Positions 61,751-64,000 of a stretch of 64,000 nt of DNA are shown here, piece after piece; the first letter of the stretch is position 1; the number at the start of each line of letters is the position of its first letter. The stretch spans positions 23,697 to 87,696 of the forward strand of contig CAIYTE010000160.1 of the NCBI GenBank assembly GCA_903929045.1, in the 5' to 3' direction. This stretch comes from an uncultured Hyphomicrobiales bacterium. GTDB lineage: Bacteria; Pseudomonadota; Alphaproteobacteria; Rhizobiales; Xanthobacteraceae. A program made the translations under genes and the position numbers. Under the pieces are notes generated by a model. The model searched no databases. It was given only the letters and a program-made list of their open reading frames with translations, and was not told where the DNA came from.

Positions 61751-61826
61751 GTAGGGCGGATTAGCGAAGCGTAATCCGCCACCGTCCTATGAGCGGCGGG
61801 TTACGCCTTCGGCTAACCCGCCCTAC
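61751..61826. repeat. Palindromic repeat, copy 2 (GTAGGGCGGATTA type)
   Basis: GTAGGGCGG (61751-61759) and CCGCCCTAC (61818-61826) are the same outer arms as copy 1, and the first hairpin (GCGGATTAGCGAAGCGTAAT) is identical. The second hairpin is shorter (GGCGGGTTA...TAACCCGCC with a small loop). Both copies have the same orientation and surround the TerB-like gene. Confidence 0.85.
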
Positions 61827-61831
61827 GGAAA

Positions 61832-62395
61832 TTACCGTGCCGTCTTCGACTTGCTCTGCGCCTCGGCGAGAAGCTGCAGGTTGTTCTGCACGTAGCGGTT
61901 CGACGGGTCCTTGAGCTTGGCGGCCGTAAGCTTCGCCCGCGCGCGGGTGTAATCGCCGCGCAGCAGATAGGAGTAGCCCTGGTTGTTCATGATCTCGGCG
62001 GTCTGGCCGTCGATATGCGTCGCCTGATCGTAGGCCGAGTCGGCGAGTTCGAACTGGCGCAGCCGGTCGTAGCTGGCGGCGAGGCCGAGCCAGGCTTCCG
62101 AGTCGCGGGGATGGCGTTGCGCGGCGCGGTTGAAGGCCTTGGCGGCGGCGTCGAAATTGCCGGCGCGATATTCCTGCTTGCCGAGCGTCACGTCTTCGTC
62201 GTGCGGCGCGATCGAGCCGGTGGTCTCGGTGTCGGACGGAACGGAGGCCTGGGCGTTGGCGCCGGGGATCGAAAGCGGGGCGCCGCCGTTGGAGTTGCCT
62301 TCCGAAACGCTCGCGGTGCGGTTCGTGGTGTTGCAGCCGGCGAGACAGATGCACGTGAGGCTGAGAACGAGAGCGCGGGCCATTCCAAGACGCAT
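61832..62395 (-). CDS. TPR-repeat lipoprotein (TadD-like)
   Basis: The 187-residue protein has a lipobox (LSLTCICLAGC) for lipid attachment. A low-complexity linker (residues about 25-65) follows, then three TPR units beginning LGKQEYRAGNFDAAAKAFNR, SEAWLGLAASYDRLRQFELA and EIMNNQGYSYLLRGDYTRAR. TPR proteins act as assembly or scaffold factors; TadD of Flp pili is a similar protein, but no other tad gene is near. The ATG at 62395 is used in place of 62416. Confidence 0.87.
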   Translation of the reverse strand: MRLGMARALVLSLTCICLAGCNTTNRTASVSEGNSNGGAPLSIPGANAQASVPSDTETTGSIAPHDEDVTLGKQEYRAGNFDAAAKAFNRAAQRHPRDSEAWLGLAASYDRLRQFELADSAYDQATHIDGQTAEIMNNQGYSYLLRGDYTRARAKLTAAKLKDPSNRYVQNNLQLLAEAQSKSKTAR

Positions 62396-62640
62396 GACAA
62401 AACCTGACGGAAACACCCAAAAGTGGGCGGGGCCACGCTAGGCGAGCTTGGTTAACAAGCCATTTCCCATAACCGCGCGGGCTGCCCACCGCGCCCGCCC
62501 GCGCCTGCGCGGCGGCGGGCCATTCGCCGCATTTTTGCGCGTGAAGCGGCGTTGCTCCGGTCCCCGCATTGCGGCAACATGCTGGAAAACAAAGGCGTCT
62601 GCGGACGGCCTGAAAAAGACGCCTTGGGAGAAAATCGCCT

Positions 62641-63468
62641 GTGACCAGCCAGCAAACCGCTGTTAATCCGTCTCCCTCGATCGCGGCCGGGACCGAGCCG
62701 CTGATCCGCGTCCGCAATCTCGGCAAGCACTACGGCGCGCTGGAAGTGTTCCGGAAGATCGATTTTGAGGTCGGCGCCCGCGAGATCGTCGCCATTGTCG
62801 GCCCGTCGGGCTGCGGCAAGACCACGTTGCTGCGCTGTATCGACGGCCTGCTGCCGCATGACGTGGGCGAAATCCTGGTGGGCAATGAGCGCGTCACCGA
62901 GCCGATCGCCGGCGTCGCCATGGTGTTCCAGCATTTCGGCCTGTTCCCGTGGAAGACGGTGTACGAGAACGTCGCCTATGGCCTGCGCATGGCCGGCGCG
63001 CCCAAGGCCGATATCGAGCGCAAGGTGCCGGAGTTCATCAAGCTCGTGGGTCTCGCCGGTTTCGAGAAGGCGTTCCCCTATCAGATGTCGGGCGGCATGC
63101 AGCAGCGCTGCGGCCTGGCCCGTGCGCTCGCCATCGAACCCAACGTGCTGCTGATGGACGAGCCCTTCGCCGCGGTCGACGCGCAGACGCGCGAAATTTT
63201 GCAGTTCGAATTGCTGCGCATCTGGGAAGAGCGGCCAACGGCGATGATCTTCGTCACGCATTCCATCGAGGAAGCGGTGCTGCTCGGCCATCGTGTCGTC
63301 GTCCTGAAAGGACGGCCGTCCAGCATTCACGAAATGATCGAGATCGACCTGCCCGAGCCGCGCACGCGCGAGACACTGCAGCTGCCGCGCTTCGCCGAAC
63401 TGCGCGAGCGCGTGTGGAGCACCTTGATGCGCGAGGCCCGCGAGGCGGAGTTCGTGCTGGAAAAATAA
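62641..63468 (+). CDS. ABC transporter ATPase, NitT/TauT type (second system)
   Basis: The 275-residue ATPase starts at a GTG. It carries GPSGCGKTTLLRCIDGLLPH, FQHFGLFPWKTVYENVAYGL, MSGGMQQRCGLARALAIEP, LLMDEPFAAVDAQTREILQ and FVTHSIEEAVLLG. It belongs to the nitrate/sulfonate group like the ATPase at 7466. The substrate-binding protein follows after 37 bases; permeases would be outside the window. Confidence 0.94.
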   Translation: MTSQQTAVNPSPSIAAGTEPLIRVRNLGKHYGALEVFRKIDFEVGAREIVAIVGPSGCGKTTLLRCIDGLLPHDVGEILVGNERVTEPIAGVAMVFQHFGLFPWKTVYENVAYGLRMAGAPKADIERKVPEFIKLVGLAGFEKAFPYQMSGGMQQRCGLARALAIEPNVLLMDEPFAAVDAQTREILQFELLRIWEERPTAMIFVTHSIEEAVLLGHRVVVLKGRPSSIHEMIEIDLPEPRTRETLQLPRFAELRERVWSTLMREAREAEFVLEK

Positions 63469-63505
63469 AAAGACTGAGAAACAAAACAAACAAGGAGGAT
63501 TCAAA

Positions 63506-64000
63506 ATGATCCGGAGACATTTCACGCTGCTGGCCGGCGCCGCCGTGCTCGCTGCCACGCTCATGAACATCGCGCCCGCCGCCGCGCAGGCCAAGAAAGT
63601 GGTCATCGCCATTCCCGGCGTGCCGCCGATCTATTCCGTCATCATCGCCTACGTCGCCGAGAAGCAGGGCTTCTTCAAGAAGCACGGCGCCGACGTCGAA
63701 ATCCGCCCGTTCGATAACGGCACTGCCGCGGCGCGCGCCGTGGTCGCCGGCGACATTGATCTCGCCTGGTCGCCGACGCCGCCGGTCATCAATCAGGTAT
63801 CCAACGCCGGTGTGCCGCTGGTCGCTCTCTACGGCATGCCGAACCCCGACTGGGTCATCGGCACCACCGAAACCGGCAAGTCCTGCAAGGATCTCGCGGG
63901 CCAGGAAATCGGCGTCGACTCGGTCGGCGGCGCGCGTTCGGTGGCGCTGCGTTCGATGCTGGCGAGCTGCCCGGGCGTCAAGATCGAGGACACCAAGCAG
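63506..64000 (+). CDS. ABC substrate-binding protein, NMT1/SsuA type (3' truncated by window)
   Basis: The first 165 residues are visible. A signal peptide (HFTLLAGAAVLAATLMNIAP) is followed by KKVVIAIPGVPPIYSVIIAY, KQGFFKKHGADVEIRPFDNG and VVAGDIDLAWSPTPPVINQV, as in nitrate/sulfonate/taurine binding proteins. The AAGGAGG site before the ATG is strong. The C-terminal lobe lies beyond base 64000, so ligand prediction is not possible. Confidence 0.92.
   Translation, partial: MIRRHFTLLAGAAVLAATLMNIAPAAAQAKKVVIAIPGVPPIYSVIIAYVAEKQGFFKKHGADVEIRPFDNGTAAARAVVAGDIDLAWSPTPPVINQVSNAGVPLVALYGMPNPDWVIGTTETGKSCKDLAGQEIGVDSVGGARSVALRSMLASCPGVKIEDTKQ

Overview
The window is a GC-rich stretch of chromosome from an alphaproteobacterium, most likely of the order Hyphomicrobiales (Bradyrhizobium / Xanthobacteraceae / Pseudolabrys-like). 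This placement is an inference. It rests on the order ffh-rpsP-rimM-trmD-rplS followed by leuC, the sdhCDAB operon, two promoters that match the alphaproteobacterial general-stress sigma factor EcfG (GGAAC-N16/17-CGTT), an HWE-family histidine kinase, a YggT-folD pair, and several families of short palindromic intergenic repeats that recall those of this group. Genes are packed closely and no gap exceeds 300 bases. I see no phage, integrase, transposase or CRISPR array. The only mobile-type signals are the small palindromic repeats and one toxin-antitoxin pair.

Layout. 1-7383: translation and leucine genes (end of ffh, rpsP, rimM, trmD, rplS, leuC, leuD), with three small secreted low-complexity or unknown proteins on the minus strand and two small plus-strand genes between leuC and leuD. 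7466-13436: a seven-gene plus-strand operon with a NitT/TauT-type ABC importer (ATPase, two permeases, Tat-exported binding protein), a RidA-like protein, a fumarate reductase/succinate dehydrogenase-type flavoprotein and a stand-alone 2Fe-2S protein; I regard this as the most interesting candidate catabolic system. 13542-16958: a minus-strand group (binding protein, CoA-ester lyase, large membrane protein). 17144-25099: carbonic anhydrase, asd, sulfite dehydrogenase sorAB, leuB, a type II NADH dehydrogenase and a secreted cupin. 25162-27602: a Phd/VapC-type toxin-antitoxin pair and a minus-strand cluster of an MsrP/YedY-like molybdoenzyme, cytochrome b561 and an MxKDx-repeat protein.

27760-33400: a probable mesaconyl-CoA hydratase, a LysR regulator and sdhCDAB. 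33494-45064: two TctC/Bug binding proteins, an EcfG-preceded general-stress flavin-binding protein, an M48 lipoprotein peptidase, argG, a lytic transglycosylase, a PAP2 phosphatase, rlmN, an IalB-family protein, a quinone oxidoreductase and pterin carbinolamine dehydratase. 45232-51418: PhoD phosphatase, then a three-gene set of an atypical nucleoside hydrolase, an exported single-CxxCH protein and a four-motif multicopper oxidase, which is the second candidate for an undescribed pathway. 51610-64000: typA, GNAT acetyltransferase, folD, yggT, tRNA-Ala(CGC), an HWE kinase, amidotransferase, SDR, MFS transporter, a TerB-like gene bracketed by two copies of one palindromic repeat, a TPR lipoprotein, and the start of a second NitT/TauT-type importer that runs off the end.

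Functionally the window is mostly housekeeping (translation, leucine, arginine, aspartate-family and C1-folate metabolism, TCA cycle), with periplasmic redox enzymes (SorAB, MsrP-like/cytochrome b, multicopper oxidase) and uptake of small organic acids or sulfonates. Positions and motifs are read directly from the sequence; names come from family knowledge, and no database search was run.
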